Part shown: one piece after another, positions 8,918 to 17,110 of the stretch
Layout: every line of letters begins with the position of its first letter
Position numbering within the stretch: the first letter of the stretch is position 1
Source of the DNA: JABMRF01 sp964584985
GTDB taxonomy: Bacteria; Patescibacteriota; Patescibacteriia; UBA11705; JABHMO01
DNA length: 64,000 nt
Assembly: GCA_964584985.1 (NCBI GenBank)
Contig: CAZPBK010000002.1
Location: 22,009 to 86,008 of the forward strand
Direction: 5' to 3'
Notes under the pieces: model-generated
Database searches by the model: none
Told to the model about the DNA's origin: nothing
Seen by the model: the letters and a program-made list of their open reading frames with translations, nothing else
Program-made: the position numbers and the translations under genes

Positions 8918-10054
8918 ATGTATATTAAAAAACACTCACAGGTAACCGGTGGTTATAAAAAATTAATTTTGGGCTTTGTGGCCGTAACCGTATTTTTGGT
9001 TTTGTTTATTATTTATTTTTCAGCCAGCAAAGCGGTGGTTGAGGTGAAGCCCAATCCCACGGAAATTGAAACCGATTTTGTTTTGGATGTGGTCAGTGAC
9101 GGAGGAAACCAGACAGCCATGCAGGGGGTTTTGTTTGAAACTGAAGTCCAAGGGAGCGACAGTTTTAAAGCGACCGGATCAAAAATTTTGGATGGCGATA
9201 CAATCGGACAAGTAAGTTTGATAAATAATAGAAATGAAGTGCAAACTTTGGTAAAAACTACTAGACTTTTGGCTGATAACGGTGTTTTATTGAGACTTAA
9301 CCAAAGAGTTAATATTCCGGCCGGTGGGCAGATTCAGGCTGATGTTTATGCAGACGATCCCAATGCTTTTTCCGAGCTTCAGCCTACACATTTTACGATT
9401 CCGGGATTATGGGAAGGCCTGCAATCAGAGGTTTACGCTGAAAGCAACAGTGTTATCACCAGCTCGGGAGAAAGCATAAAAGTGGTTAAGGCCGCTGATA
9501 TTGCTTCGGGAAAAGAAAAATTGACCCAAGAACTTTACGGTCGGGCAATTGATGAATTCAACTCAGAAATAAAAGGAGATCAGTATGTTAGCTTGGTGGT
9601 TTCCAAAAAGGTGGTGGAACAAGATATTGGAGCAAAAATTGACGAACAAGTGGAAGAGTTTGAAATAAAGGAAACCTTGGAGCTGGTTTTAGTTGGTTTG
9701 GATCAAAATAAGGTGATAGATTTGGCCGGAGAACGATTAAAAAATATTCTTCCGGAAGGTCACGGTTTAGCCAATGTTGATCCCGGAGAATTTGAATATA
9801 CGGTTCAAAGTTTTGACGGTGATAAAAAAACAGCCAAAGTCAAGGTGCACATAGAAGGTTCCGCAGTAATAAAGGCGGATAATCCGATTTTAAGAAAAGA
9901 GAAAATAGTTGGTTTAAGTCCAAAAGGAGTAGAGTTGTATTTGGCTAACTTTGAGGAGGTTGATTCAGCAGAAGTGTTTTTAAGTCCTTTTTGGGTAAAA
10001 AAAGTACCTAAAATGGAGGATCATGTGGAGATAATAATTTTATCTAAAAAATAA
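8918..10054 (+). CDS. Single-pass membrane protein, baseplate-J-like
   Basis: 378 residues. A short cytoplasmic N-terminus and one membrane segment (about 17-40) precede a long, mostly beta-strand extracytoplasmic region. The segment LLRLNQRVNIPAGGQIQADV (about 126-145) resembles the core of the baseplate J/gp47 family, and similar proteins in Patescibacteria are often annotated that way. This is a weak family link and does not imply a phage. A TATAAT at 8882-8887 gives a likely leader of about 25 nt. Role unknown; it may be a cell-envelope protein. It ends about 40 bp before the threonine T-box promoter. Confidence 0.6.
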   Translation: MYIKKHSQVTGGYKKLILGFVAVTVFLVLFIIYFSASKAVVEVKPNPTEIETDFVLDVVSDGGNQTAMQGVLFETEVQGSDSFKATGSKILDGDTIGQVSLINNRNEVQTLVKTTRLLADNGVLLRLNQRVNIPAGGQIQADVYADDPNAFSELQPTHFTIPGLWEGLQSEVYAESNSVITSSGESIKVVKAADIASGKEKLTQELYGRAIDEFNSEIKGDQYVSLVVSKKVVEQDIGAKIDEQVEEFEIKETLELVLVGLDQNKVIDLAGERLKNILPEGHGLANVDPGEFEYTVQSFDGDKKTAKVKVHIEGSAVIKADNPILRKEKIVGLSPKGVELYLANFEEVDSAEVFLSPFWVKKVPKMEDHVEIIILSKK

Positions 10055-10091
10055 GTTTGTTATTTAGTCGATTGTTGATTGATGATTTTTA

Positions 10092-10119
10092 TTGACTTAA
10101 GCTTATATAGTGATATACT
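10092..10119 (+). promoter_or_regulatory. Promoter of the T-box/dtd/thrS unit
   Basis: TTGACT (10092-10097), a 16-bp spacer and TATACT (10114-10119) place the start of transcription near 10126, just before the structured leader. Confidence 0.6.
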
Positions 10120-10125
10120 GAAAAT

Positions 10126-10316
10126 AATCCGGTGATTGAGCTGATTACCAACCAGCTATTCTGATTTTATCAGATTTTAATGTGAAAAAGACATTAACCA
10201 AGCCGAGATGACAATTTTTATATGAAAAAGTGTCTTGAAGTTTGTATATTCAAGAAACTTGGGTGGAACCGTCCTTCGCCTTAAAAGGACCCCAAGAGTT
10301 AACTTGGGTTTTTTTA
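10126..10316 (+). promoter_or_regulatory. Threonine T-box leader (tRNA-Thr-sensing riboswitch)
   Basis: The T-box motif GGGTGGAACCG lies at 10261-10271, followed by the terminator stem CCCAAG/CTTGGG (10291-10308) and a T7 run. The first stem (AGCTG with CAGCT around 10138-10156) exposes ACC at 10147-10149, a threonine codon, as the specifier. The bulge TGGA would pair with the tRNA end UCCA, and tRNA-Thr(GGU) at 51062 has exactly anticodon GGU and 3' end TCCA. Uncharged tRNA-Thr should therefore stabilise the antiterminator and allow expression of dtd and thrS. The stem I region looks shorter than in classical T-boxes, with the specifier close to an apical loop. Confidence 0.9.
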
Positions 10317-10327
10317 TTTGTTTGATT

Positions 10328-10777
10328 ATGAAATGCTTGATCCAAAGAGTAAATTCCGCTTCAGTGGAAGTGGATAAAAAAATTGTTGGAAAAATCGGAC
10401 AAGGAGTTTTGATATTTTTGGGAGTGTTTGATCGGGATACTGGTGAGGATATTGATTATTTGGTGGAAAAGATTTTGAATTTAAGGATTTTTCCGGGTCA
10501 AAAAAAAGAGTTTGATTTTTCGCTTAGGCAAATAAAAGGTGAAATTTTAGTGGTTTCTCAATTTACACTTTGCGCTTCAACAGCCAAAGGTCGTCGTCCG
10601 GATTTTTCTCAAGCGGCTGAATCGGAAAAGGCCAAGATCTTGTATGAATTATTTGTTGAAAAACTGACAAAAAACAACCTTAAAATTGCCACTGGACAAT
10701 TTGGTAAGATGATGAAGGTTGATTTGCAAAACAGCGGGCCGGCTACTTTTATATTAAACAGCGTACAAAAGGCTTAA
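10328..10777 (+). CDS. dtd: D-aminoacyl-tRNA deacylase
   Basis: 149 residues, normal length for the family. The start MKCLIQRVNSASV is typical, and SQFTL (about 78) and NSGPATF (about 136-142) are the two conserved active-site motifs that meet at the dimer interface. The enzyme removes D-amino acids (and glycine from tRNA-Ala) from mischarged tRNAs. The frame can be extended upstream to 10235, but that would place the start inside the T-box terminator, so the ATG at 10328 is the right start. It lies between the threonine T-box and thrS, so translation quality control and threonyl-tRNA supply are regulated together. Confidence 0.95.
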   Translation: MKCLIQRVNSASVEVDKKIVGKIGQGVLIFLGVFDRDTGEDIDYLVEKILNLRIFPGQKKEFDFSLRQIKGEILVVSQFTLCASTAKGRRPDFSQAAESEKAKILYELFVEKLTKNNLKIATGQFGKMMKVDLQNSGPATFILNSVQKA

Positions 10778-10826
10778 AAAATGTTTCTTGAATATACGGA
10801 AGATAAAAATTAATAATTATAAAAAT

Positions 10827-12653
10827 ATGAATGAAAAAAAACAGATTAATCAAGATTCTTTAGAATGGTTGCAAAATATGCGACATTCATTGAGCCATGT
10901 TTTGGCTATGGCAGTATTAAAATTATTTCCCGAAGCCAAACTGGCTATTGGTCCGGCTATTGAAAACGGTTTTTATTATGATTTTGATTTGGGTGAAAAA
11001 GCTTTTTCCAAAAAAGACTTAAAAAAAATAGAAAAAGAAATGCGTAAAATTGTTAAGGCTGATTATGAATTTAAACAATTTGTTTTGCCGGTAGACAAAG
11101 CCAAAGAACAATTAAAAGATAATCCATATAAATTGGAAATGCTGGAAGAATTGGCAGATCAAGGAGAAAAAGAAATAAGCTTTTTTGAAAATGTGGATAA
11201 AGAAGGTAATAGGGTTTTTGTGGACATGTGCCGAGGACCTCATGTTCAATCTACCGGTCAGGTCGGAGCTTTTAAATTACATAAAGTGGCCGGGGCTTAT
11301 TGGCGCGGAGATGAAAAAAATAAAATGTTGCAAAGAATTTACGGTTTGGCTTTTGAGACCAAAGAAGAAATTCAAGAATATTTGGAATTGTTAAAAGAAG
11401 CGGAAAAAAGGGATCATCGAATAACCGGTAAAGATTTATTTTTAATTGATCCAAAAGTGGGATTGGGCTTGGCCATGTGGAAACCCAAGGGAGCTTTACT
11501 GTGGAAAATAATTGAAGATTTTTGGAATAAGGCGCATTTGGAAAACGGATACGATTTGGTTAGAACCCCTCATATTGGTTCACGAGCTTTATGGGAAACC
11601 TCGGGACATTGGAACTTTTATAATGATTCCATGTATCCGCCTTTGGAAGTCAGCAAATCCTTGGAAGAAGAGCAAAAAGGGGAAACGGTTGATCGTCCCA
11701 AAGAAGAATATTTACTAAAACCGATGAATTGTCCTTTTGCCGTGCAGATTTACAAATCGGAAAAATGGTCATATCGAGATCTGCCTTTGCGTTGGGCCGA
11801 GTGTGGAACGGTTTATCGTTATGAAAAGTCAGGGGAACTGTCCGGTTTGACCAGAGTGCGTGGCTTTACTCAAGATGATGCTCATATTTTTTGCACGCCG
11901 GAGCAGGTGGAGGAAGAATTGGCTCGGGTTGGCAAATTTGTAAAATATATTTTTGATTCTTTTGGTTTTGAAAATTATAAAATATATCTTTCAGTCAGTG
12001 ATCCTGAAAAGGGCGAAAAGCAAGTTGGAGACAAAAAAGGTTGGCAACTAGCGGAAAAAACCTTACAAAAGGTGGCTGAAAAGTTGAGTATTGATTATCA
12101 AATAGATAAAGGTGAAGCCGCTTTTTACGGACCAAAGCTTGATTATAAAGTAAAAGACGCTTTAGGTAGAGAATGGCAGTGTGCCACTATTCAATTTGAT
12201 TTTAATCTGCCGGAAAGGTTTGATATGACTTATACTGATTCTAAAGGAGAAGAAGTGCGACCGTATATGATTCATCGTGCTTTGCTAGGTTCGTTTGAAC
12301 GGTTTATTGGACTTTTAATTGAACATTATAAGGCGGCTTTTCCTTTGTGGTTGTCTCCCGAGCAAATAAGGATTTTGCCGGTTTCAGAAAAATTTGATGA
12401 CTATGGCCAAGAGATTTTAGAAAAATTACACCAACACGGTTATAGAGTAGAGCTGGATAATAACGGAGAATCTTTGCCCAAAAGAATTAGGCAAGGAGAA
12501 AAAGACAAAATACCATATCTTTTAGTAGTGGGAGAAAAAGAAGTTGATGATAAAACCGTGGCTGTTCGACAAAGAGGAAAAGGCGATTTGGGTGCGGAAA
12601 AAATCAGTGATTTTCTAAGCAAACTGGAGAGTGAGATAAAACAAAAAAAATAA
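10827..12653 (+). CDS. thrS: Threonine--tRNA ligase lacking the TGS domain
   Basis: 608 residues from ATG at 10827; a TTG 39 bp upstream is in frame but unlikely. The protein opens almost directly with the editing domain (RHSLSHVLAMAV, HxxxH about residue 24; CRGPHV about 138), so the usual ~60-residue N-terminal TGS domain is absent. The class II catalytic core has the zinc ligands (MNCPF cysteine, DDAHIF histidine), motif 2 (RYEKSGELSGLTRVRGF) and motif 3 (MIHRALLGSFERFIG), followed by the anticodon-binding domain with GESLPKRIRQ. It charges tRNA-Thr. Expression should be governed by the T-box at 10126-10316. Confidence 0.96.
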   Translation: MNEKKQINQDSLEWLQNMRHSLSHVLAMAVLKLFPEAKLAIGPAIENGFYYDFDLGEKAFSKKDLKKIEKEMRKIVKADYEFKQFVLPVDKAKEQLKDNPYKLEMLEELADQGEKEISFFENVDKEGNRVFVDMCRGPHVQSTGQVGAFKLHKVAGAYWRGDEKNKMLQRIYGLAFETKEEIQEYLELLKEAEKRDHRITGKDLFLIDPKVGLGLAMWKPKGALLWKIIEDFWNKAHLENGYDLVRTPHIGSRALWETSGHWNFYNDSMYPPLEVSKSLEEEQKGETVDRPKEEYLLKPMNCPFAVQIYKSEKWSYRDLPLRWAECGTVYRYEKSGELSGLTRVRGFTQDDAHIFCTPEQVEEELARVGKFVKYIFDSFGFENYKIYLSVSDPEKGEKQVGDKKGWQLAEKTLQKVAEKLSIDYQIDKGEAAFYGPKLDYKVKDALGREWQCATIQFDFNLPERFDMTYTDSKGEEVRPYMIHRALLGSFERFIGLLIEHYKAAFPLWLSPEQIRILPVSEKFDDYGQEILEKLHQHGYRVELDNNGESLPKRIRQGEKDKIPYLLVVGEKEVDDKTVAVRQRGKGDLGAEKISDFLSKLESEIKQKK

Positions 12654-12682
12654 AAAAGCGAGCTCTGGGAGCAGAGCTCGCT
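12641..12682 (-). terminator. Intrinsic terminator for the minus-strand gene at 12692-13303
   Basis: A perfect 11-bp stem (12657-12667 with 12672-12682, 4-nt loop) is flanked on its plus-strand left side by an A-rich run, which becomes the U tract for minus-strand transcripts. On the plus strand there is no U tract, but the stem may still protect the thrS mRNA end. Confidence 0.8.
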
Positions 12683-12691
12683 GTCGCTGTC

Positions 12692-13303
12692 TTATCTATC
12701 TTTCTCATATTGGCGTCGAAACATTCTCAATATGACAAAAAAGTAGACTTCCGCCATATAGAGTTCTCCCGGAACCGGATATTCCGGTGGCGGAAATGGT
12801 TTATCCTCCGGAAAGTCGGGAGGAGGAATTTTCTTGTATTTTGGTTTGAGGAAAAGTATTCTGTCCCGGTGTTCAACAAAAAAGACTTGTCGAGCTTTGT
12901 TAAAGTTAAAGCCGGGCAATATTTCTTTTTCCATCGATTCCCAGACCTGTTCCTCCGTCTCGGCCAAATCATATATGTTCCGGTGATACGGAGGAGCTCC
13001 TTCATCCCTGACCTGCTCCAAGGTTTCGTTGCTTACTTGAATTTTCCCAATAAGACAATGTAAAGCCTTTTTTAGCATAGTTGATTGATACGGGCTGAGT
13101 CCGCATCTTTTGGTTCTTGATGGGTTTGCCAAATATTTTTCATTGAGAAATTCAATGTATTTGAGTACCCAATTTTCTTTTGGTTTTTGGGAGACGGTTT
13201 TTTTGTTTTTTAGGTCTTCTTCAAGTCGTCGATCTTGCAAAAACAAAATATTATCGTTTTTGATTTTCTTTTTAGGGCCTTTTTTATTCCGATACTTTTT
13301 CAT
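12692..13303 (-). CDS. Hypothetical protein with basic N-terminus and proline-rich C-terminus
   Basis: 203 residues and no recognised domain. The N-terminal 20 residues are strongly basic (KKYRNKKGPKKKIK), the middle is helical, and near residue 160-175 there is a proline cluster (KKIPPPDFPEDKPFPPP) before a short hydrophobic C-terminal stretch. It has a GGGAG Shine-Dalgarno sequence 6 nt before the ATG and a TTGACA-17-TAAAGT promoter, unlike most genes here. It is a single-gene unit, convergent with thrS. The basic start could bind nucleic acid, but no function can be assigned. Confidence 0.7.
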   Translation of the reverse strand: MKKYRNKKGPKKKIKNDNILFLQDRRLEEDLKNKKTVSQKPKENWVLKYIEFLNEKYLANPSRTKRCGLSPYQSTMLKKALHCLIGKIQVSNETLEQVRDEGAPPYHRNIYDLAETEEQVWESMEKEILPGFNFNKARQVFFVEHRDRILFLKPKYKKIPPPDFPEDKPFPPPEYPVPGELYMAEVYFFVILRMFRRQYEKDR

Positions 13304-13363
13304 TGAAAACTCCCTTGGTTTGTTTGATTAAAAAGAACAGATTGAATTGTTTGTCTTCGTTTT

Positions 13364-13392
13364 ACTTTATTATAATCAGCGATATTTGTCAA
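13364..13392 (-). promoter_or_regulatory. Promoter of the minus-strand gene starting at 13303
   Basis: On the minus strand: TTGACA (13392-13387), a 17-bp spacer, TAAAGT (13369-13364). An upstream TATAAT on the same strand lies too close to the -35 box to pair with it. Confidence 0.6.
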
Positions 13393-13455
13393 GAGGGGTT
13401 ATATTTTTATAAAAAATGCGTTATAATGTAATTGTCCCAACAAAAATTTTTATTT

Positions 13456-15546
13456 ATGAAAAAAGTATTTACTTACCTAATTTTAGCCAGTTTGTTTTTG
13501 GTAAACCCGGTTTTTGCGGCCGGAGATCCATATTTTAATGAGCAATGGTACTTGGAACAAATAGGCGCAACTGAAATTTGGTCTACAACTAAAGGTAGTG
13601 AGAATATTGTAGTGGCGGTAATTGACACAGGAGTTGATTTGGATCATCCTGATTTGCAAAATAATATTTGGAACAATCCGGATGAAATCGCCGGTAATGG
13701 TATTGATGACGATCAAAACGGTTTTATTGATGACAAGCATGGTTGGGATTTTATTGAAAATAAAAATAGTCCGGAGCCGAAATTCAATGGTATAAGCAAT
13801 AAGCAGGCGGTAAGTCATGGAACTTTTGTGGCCGGGTTAATTGCCGCTATTCATGATAATAACCGCGGGATAAAAGGAGTAACAGCCAAAACCAAAATAA
13901 TGCCTTTGGTTAGTTTAAATTATACCGGTTGGGGCACTTCGAATCATGTTTCTCAAGCGGTTGATTATGCGGTGAACAATGGAGCCGATATTATCAATTT
14001 AAGTTTTGGGGGTAATGAATATAGCACAAAATTAAAAAAAAGTATTATTCAAGCCTATAACCAAGGAGTTTTGGTGGTGGCGGCCGCGGGAAACGCCTTG
14101 AACGGTGATGAGATTGGGGCGAATTTAAGCGATGATCCGCTTTATCCGATTTGTTATGATCAAGACTTTTCAGTTAATAGAATCCTTGGTGTTATTGCCA
14201 GTGATAAAAATAACCAAGTGGCGGATTTTACCAATTACGGAGCCGGTTGTGCTGATTTGGCCGCCCCGGGTTTGGATCTTATCAGTACGGTTTACCAAGA
14301 TTCATCCAGATCTTTTTATCTTGATTATTATGCTCAAAATTGGAGTGGCAGTTCTTTTTCAGCGGCTTTGGTTTCCGGAGCGGCCGCTTTGCTTAAATCA
14401 ATTGATAAAGGATTGATTCCGGCGGAAATGATTTCTTTGTTAAAAGAAAATTCTTCTCTTTTGTTTACCGAGAAAAAGCATGAGAATAAAGTCGGACAAG
14501 GGGTGTTAAATATTAAAAAAGCCATAACCAGTATTTATACCGGAGAACCGATTGATTTTTCGGACGAAGAACAAATGGATATAGATAACAGTCAACCTAA
14601 AACTCCGTTTCAGCAAAATCCGGACACTTCCAAGGTTAGGGATTTTCATAATTTTTATTTTGCCCCTAAATCCGGGGCTTCGGGATATTTTCAGAAGATA
14701 GACAACTCTTTTAATTTAAAAAAGCAAGTGGAGATTTTTTTCGGAGACAAATTCAAAGGAGCCAATATTCAACTTGGCGATATAAATAATGATCAGCTTA
14801 ATGAAATAATTGTTGGTGCAACCAAAGGAGCTAATTCCTATGTTAGGATCGTTGACAACAACGGAGATGTCAGCAAAAGTTGGTTGGCCTTTGAATATGA
14901 ATTTATCGGTGGAGTAAAAGCTGATGCGGCCGACCTTGATAACGACGGTTTGGCGGAAGTGGTGGCCGCACCGCAATCGGGACGAGAACCGGTGGTACGG
15001 ATTTTTGATATTAACGGTAATAAAAAAAGTGAATTTTTTGCCTACAACAGAAATTATATTGGTGGACTGGACGTGGTTTTGGGTGATGTTGATGGGGATG
15101 ATGAAATTGAAATCATTACTGCGCCAAATGCCGGGTTATTGCCCAAGGTCAAAGTTTTCAGTGCCAACGGTGAACTGGAATCAAGCTTGGTGTCTTATAA
15201 CCCCAACTTTTTGGGCGGAGTAAATATTGCTTTGGCTGATGTGAACAATAATGGCGTCTTGGATATAATTACCGGCGCCGGAAGCGGAGGAGGACCCCAT
15301 GTTCAAGTTTTTGATTCACAGGGGAACAGATTGGTCAGTTTTATGGCTTATGACACAAGTTTCCGTGGCGGAGTGGAAGTGGCCGGGATTGATTGGAACA
15401 GTGATGGTTATACCGATATTGTAACCGCCGCCGGACCGGGCGGTATTCCGCATGTTCGCGTTTTTACCGGCACCGGCGATTTAATCACGGAAAAACTTGT
15501 ATTGCCGGCTGATTTTGTTTCCGGAATAAATATTGTTGCTGATTAA
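13456..15546 (+). CDS. Secreted subtilisin-like serine protease with C-terminal FG-GAP/VCBS-type repeats
   Basis: 696 residues from ATG 13456; an upstream TTG adds eight unlikely residues. A signal peptide (about 1-22, ending PVFA) precedes an S8 peptidase domain: AVIDTGVDLDHPD (Asp), SHGTFVAGL (His), AAAGNALN (oxyanion Asn) and GSSFSAALVSGAAAL (Ser, about 308). The second half holds five repeats of about 48-50 residues of the form D-N-x-D-x-x-x-E-I-I followed by a glycine-rich segment and V-x-V-F (starting near 447, 495, 543, 592 and 640), as in calcium-binding beta-propeller repeats. It probably acts outside the cell on proteins. A TATAAT near 13426 serves as the -10 box. Confidence 0.92.
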   Translation: MKKVFTYLILASLFLVNPVFAAGDPYFNEQWYLEQIGATEIWSTTKGSENIVVAVIDTGVDLDHPDLQNNIWNNPDEIAGNGIDDDQNGFIDDKHGWDFIENKNSPEPKFNGISNKQAVSHGTFVAGLIAAIHDNNRGIKGVTAKTKIMPLVSLNYTGWGTSNHVSQAVDYAVNNGADIINLSFGGNEYSTKLKKSIIQAYNQGVLVVAAAGNALNGDEIGANLSDDPLYPICYDQDFSVNRILGVIASDKNNQVADFTNYGAGCADLAAPGLDLISTVYQDSSRSFYLDYYAQNWSGSSFSAALVSGAAALLKSIDKGLIPAEMISLLKENSSLLFTEKKHENKVGQGVLNIKKAITSIYTGEPIDFSDEEQMDIDNSQPKTPFQQNPDTSKVRDFHNFYFAPKSGASGYFQKIDNSFNLKKQVEIFFGDKFKGANIQLGDINNDQLNEIIVGATKGANSYVRIVDNNGDVSKSWLAFEYEFIGGVKADAADLDNDGLAEVVAAPQSGREPVVRIFDINGNKKSEFFAYNRNYIGGLDVVLGDVDGDDEIEIITAPNAGLLPKVKVFSANGELESSLVSYNPNFLGGVNIALADVNNNGVLDIITGAGSGGGPHVQVFDSQGNRLVSFMAYDTSFRGGVEVAGIDWNSDGYTDIVTAAGPGGIPHVRVFTGTGDLITEKLVLPADFVSGINIVAD

Positions 15547-15579
15547 TTTAAATAAAATTATTATTAAAATTTTAATACT

Positions 15580-16035
15580 ATGATTAAAGATGTGGCGGTA
15601 AAAAACCTAAAAAAATATTGTGACGACCGGGGATTTTTTGCCGAGATTATCAAAGAAGGGGAGGAAACCTTTCATCCGGTCAAACAAACCAGCTATACGG
15701 AGACTCAACCGGGCGTGATCAAGGCGTTTCATTGGCATAAAAAACAATGGGATGTTTGGTTTGTAGCCAAAGGAATGGCGCAGGTGGTTTTGCACGATAT
15801 GCGTGAGGATTCTCCGACAAGCGAAAAAACTCAAGTGATTTATGCCGGACAAGATAATCCGGTTTTGATCGCCATTCCGCCTTTTGTGGCACATGGTTAC
15901 CGAGTTTTGGGCAATGAAAAGGTCGGCCTTTTTTATCATACCAGCCAGCCGTATAATCCGGAAGAACCTGATGAACAAAGAATGGCTTTTGATGATCCCC
16001 GGATAGGTTTTGACTGGCAAACCAAAAATCGTTAA
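15580..16035 (+). CDS. rfbC: dTDP-4-dehydrorhamnose 3,5-epimerase family protein
   Basis: 151 residues, shorter than the usual ~180. The cupin fold is visible: DDRGFFAEI near the start, VIKAFHWHKKQWDVWFVAKG (histidine of the active site, about 47-53), PPFVAHGYRV and the family's typical C-terminal DDPRIGFDW. RmlC epimerises C3 and C5 of dTDP-4-keto-6-deoxyglucose. It belongs with RmlB (17111) and the RmlD-RmlA fusion (18255), although two unrelated genes lie between. The substituted residues around the catalytic histidine (KAFHWH instead of the common RGLHYQ) mean that a related sugar epimerase or isomerase is possible. Confidence 0.8.
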   Translation: MIKDVAVKNLKKYCDDRGFFAEIIKEGEETFHPVKQTSYTETQPGVIKAFHWHKKQWDVWFVAKGMAQVVLHDMREDSPTSEKTQVIYAGQDNPVLIAIPPFVAHGYRVLGNEKVGLFYHTSQPYNPEEPDEQRMAFDDPRIGFDWQTKNR

Positions 16036-16039
16036 AAAT

Positions 16040-16612
16040 ATGACCAAAGATAAACATTTTGCTCCTTATGATCGGATAAACAGATTTCTTTTGCCGATTG
16101 TTCCCAAAAAATTAAGGCCAAATCATTTAACTTTTTTTCGTCTGATTGTTTCTCCGGTTTTGATAATTTTATTGGCCGGACACCAATATTTATATTCTTT
16201 GATTTTGTTCGTAGTTTTGGCGGTGACCGACATGTTGGACGGTTCCCTTGCTCGTTTAAGAAATCAGATAACTGATTGGGGGAAAATTTGGGATCCGGTG
16301 GCTGATAAGGTTTTAATCGGGATTGTGGTGGTTATGCTTTTATTGGAAGTGAATTTAGCCTTGACCGTTCTTTTGGTGGCTTTTGAAATGGCTTTCATTT
16401 TGGGTGGTTCTTTTATTCGTATGAAGATGAAGGATGTGGAAATTTCAGCCAATGTTTGGGGGAAGATAAAAATGAATCTCCAATGCTTGGGCGCGGTATT
16501 TTTAATGCTTGGTGCTATTTTGTCATGGAATTTATTTATCCCCTTGGCTCAAGTCTTTTTATATTTAAGCCTGTTTTTTGCCGCTTTGAGTATGTTGAGG
16601 AAAGGCATTTAA
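16040..16612 (+). CDS. CDP-alcohol phosphatidyltransferase (PgsA-like)
   Basis: 190 residues, with about five membrane helices. The CDP-alcohol phosphotransferase signature DG-x2-AR-x8-G-x3-D-x3-D is complete in DMLDGSLARLRN...WGKIWDPVADK (about 61-89). Such enzymes exchange CMP for an alcohol on CDP-diacylglycerol, most often glycerol-3-phosphate to make phosphatidylglycerophosphate. An in-frame ATG at 16010 would overlap the preceding gene by 26 bp; ATG 16040, directly after that gene's stop, is preferred. The true alcohol substrate is not certain. Confidence 0.88.
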   Translation: MTKDKHFAPYDRINRFLLPIVPKKLRPNHLTFFRLIVSPVLIILLAGHQYLYSLILFVVLAVTDMLDGSLARLRNQITDWGKIWDPVADKVLIGIVVVMLLLEVNLALTVLLVAFEMAFILGGSFIRMKMKDVEISANVWGKIKMNLQCLGAVFLMLGAILSWNLFIPLAQVFLYLSLFFAALSMLRKGI

Positions 16613-16636
16613 AAATAATTCATAGATAGATTTAAT

Positions 16637-17047
16637 ATGGTTGATTGTTTATTCTGTAAAATAATAAAAAAAGAAATACCGGCTCAAATTGTTTACGAAG
16701 ACGAGTCGGTGATGGCTTTTTTGGATATCAAACCGGTAAATCCGGGGCATACCTTGCTTATTCCCAAAGAACATTTTGCTGATATGGATTCGGCTTCGGG
16801 AGAGTCTTTGCGCAATATTGTCAGCGTAGCTCCGAAAATTGCTCGCGCGATTATGCAAGCCTTGGGTTATGAAGCTTATATTTTTAGCACGAATAACGGG
16901 GAAGCGGCCGGACAAGAAGTCAAGCATTTGCATTTTCATATTATCCCCCGAGCCAAGAAAGATGGTCATCTTCCTTTTGCTCAAGGAACTTATAAAGAAG
17001 GTGAAATGGAGGAAATAGCGGAAAAAATTCAAAAGCAATTAAAATAA
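16637..17047 (+). CDS. HIT family hydrolase
   Basis: 136 residues, full HIT length. The N-terminal CLFCKIIKKEIPA with its CxxC is typical of the HINT/Hit branch, and the histidine triad HLHFHIIPR (about 98-106) is intact. Family members hydrolyse nucleoside phosphoramidates or dinucleoside polyphosphates. It sits 24 bp after the phosphatidyltransferase gene and is probably co-transcribed; no pathway link is evident. Confidence 0.93.
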   Translation: MVDCLFCKIIKKEIPAQIVYEDESVMAFLDIKPVNPGHTLLIPKEHFADMDSASGESLRNIVSVAPKIARAIMQALGYEAYIFSTNNGEAAGQEVKHLHFHIIPRAKKDGHLPFAQGTYKEGEMEEIAEKIQKQLK

Positions 17048-17110
17048 ATTTTATTTGTCAAAAAACCGATTATATTATAAGCTGTATTTAGCGAGAAATA
17101 ACCTATTTTT

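Noticed and set aside
8918..10054. Phage or tailocin baseplate gene
   Set aside because: The baseplate-J-like segment is weak, the protein has a membrane anchor, and no other phage structural gene lies nearby.
10235..10327. Upstream in-frame extension of dtd
   Set aside because: It would start inside the T-box and read through the terminator hairpin; the conserved DTD start is the ATG at 10328.
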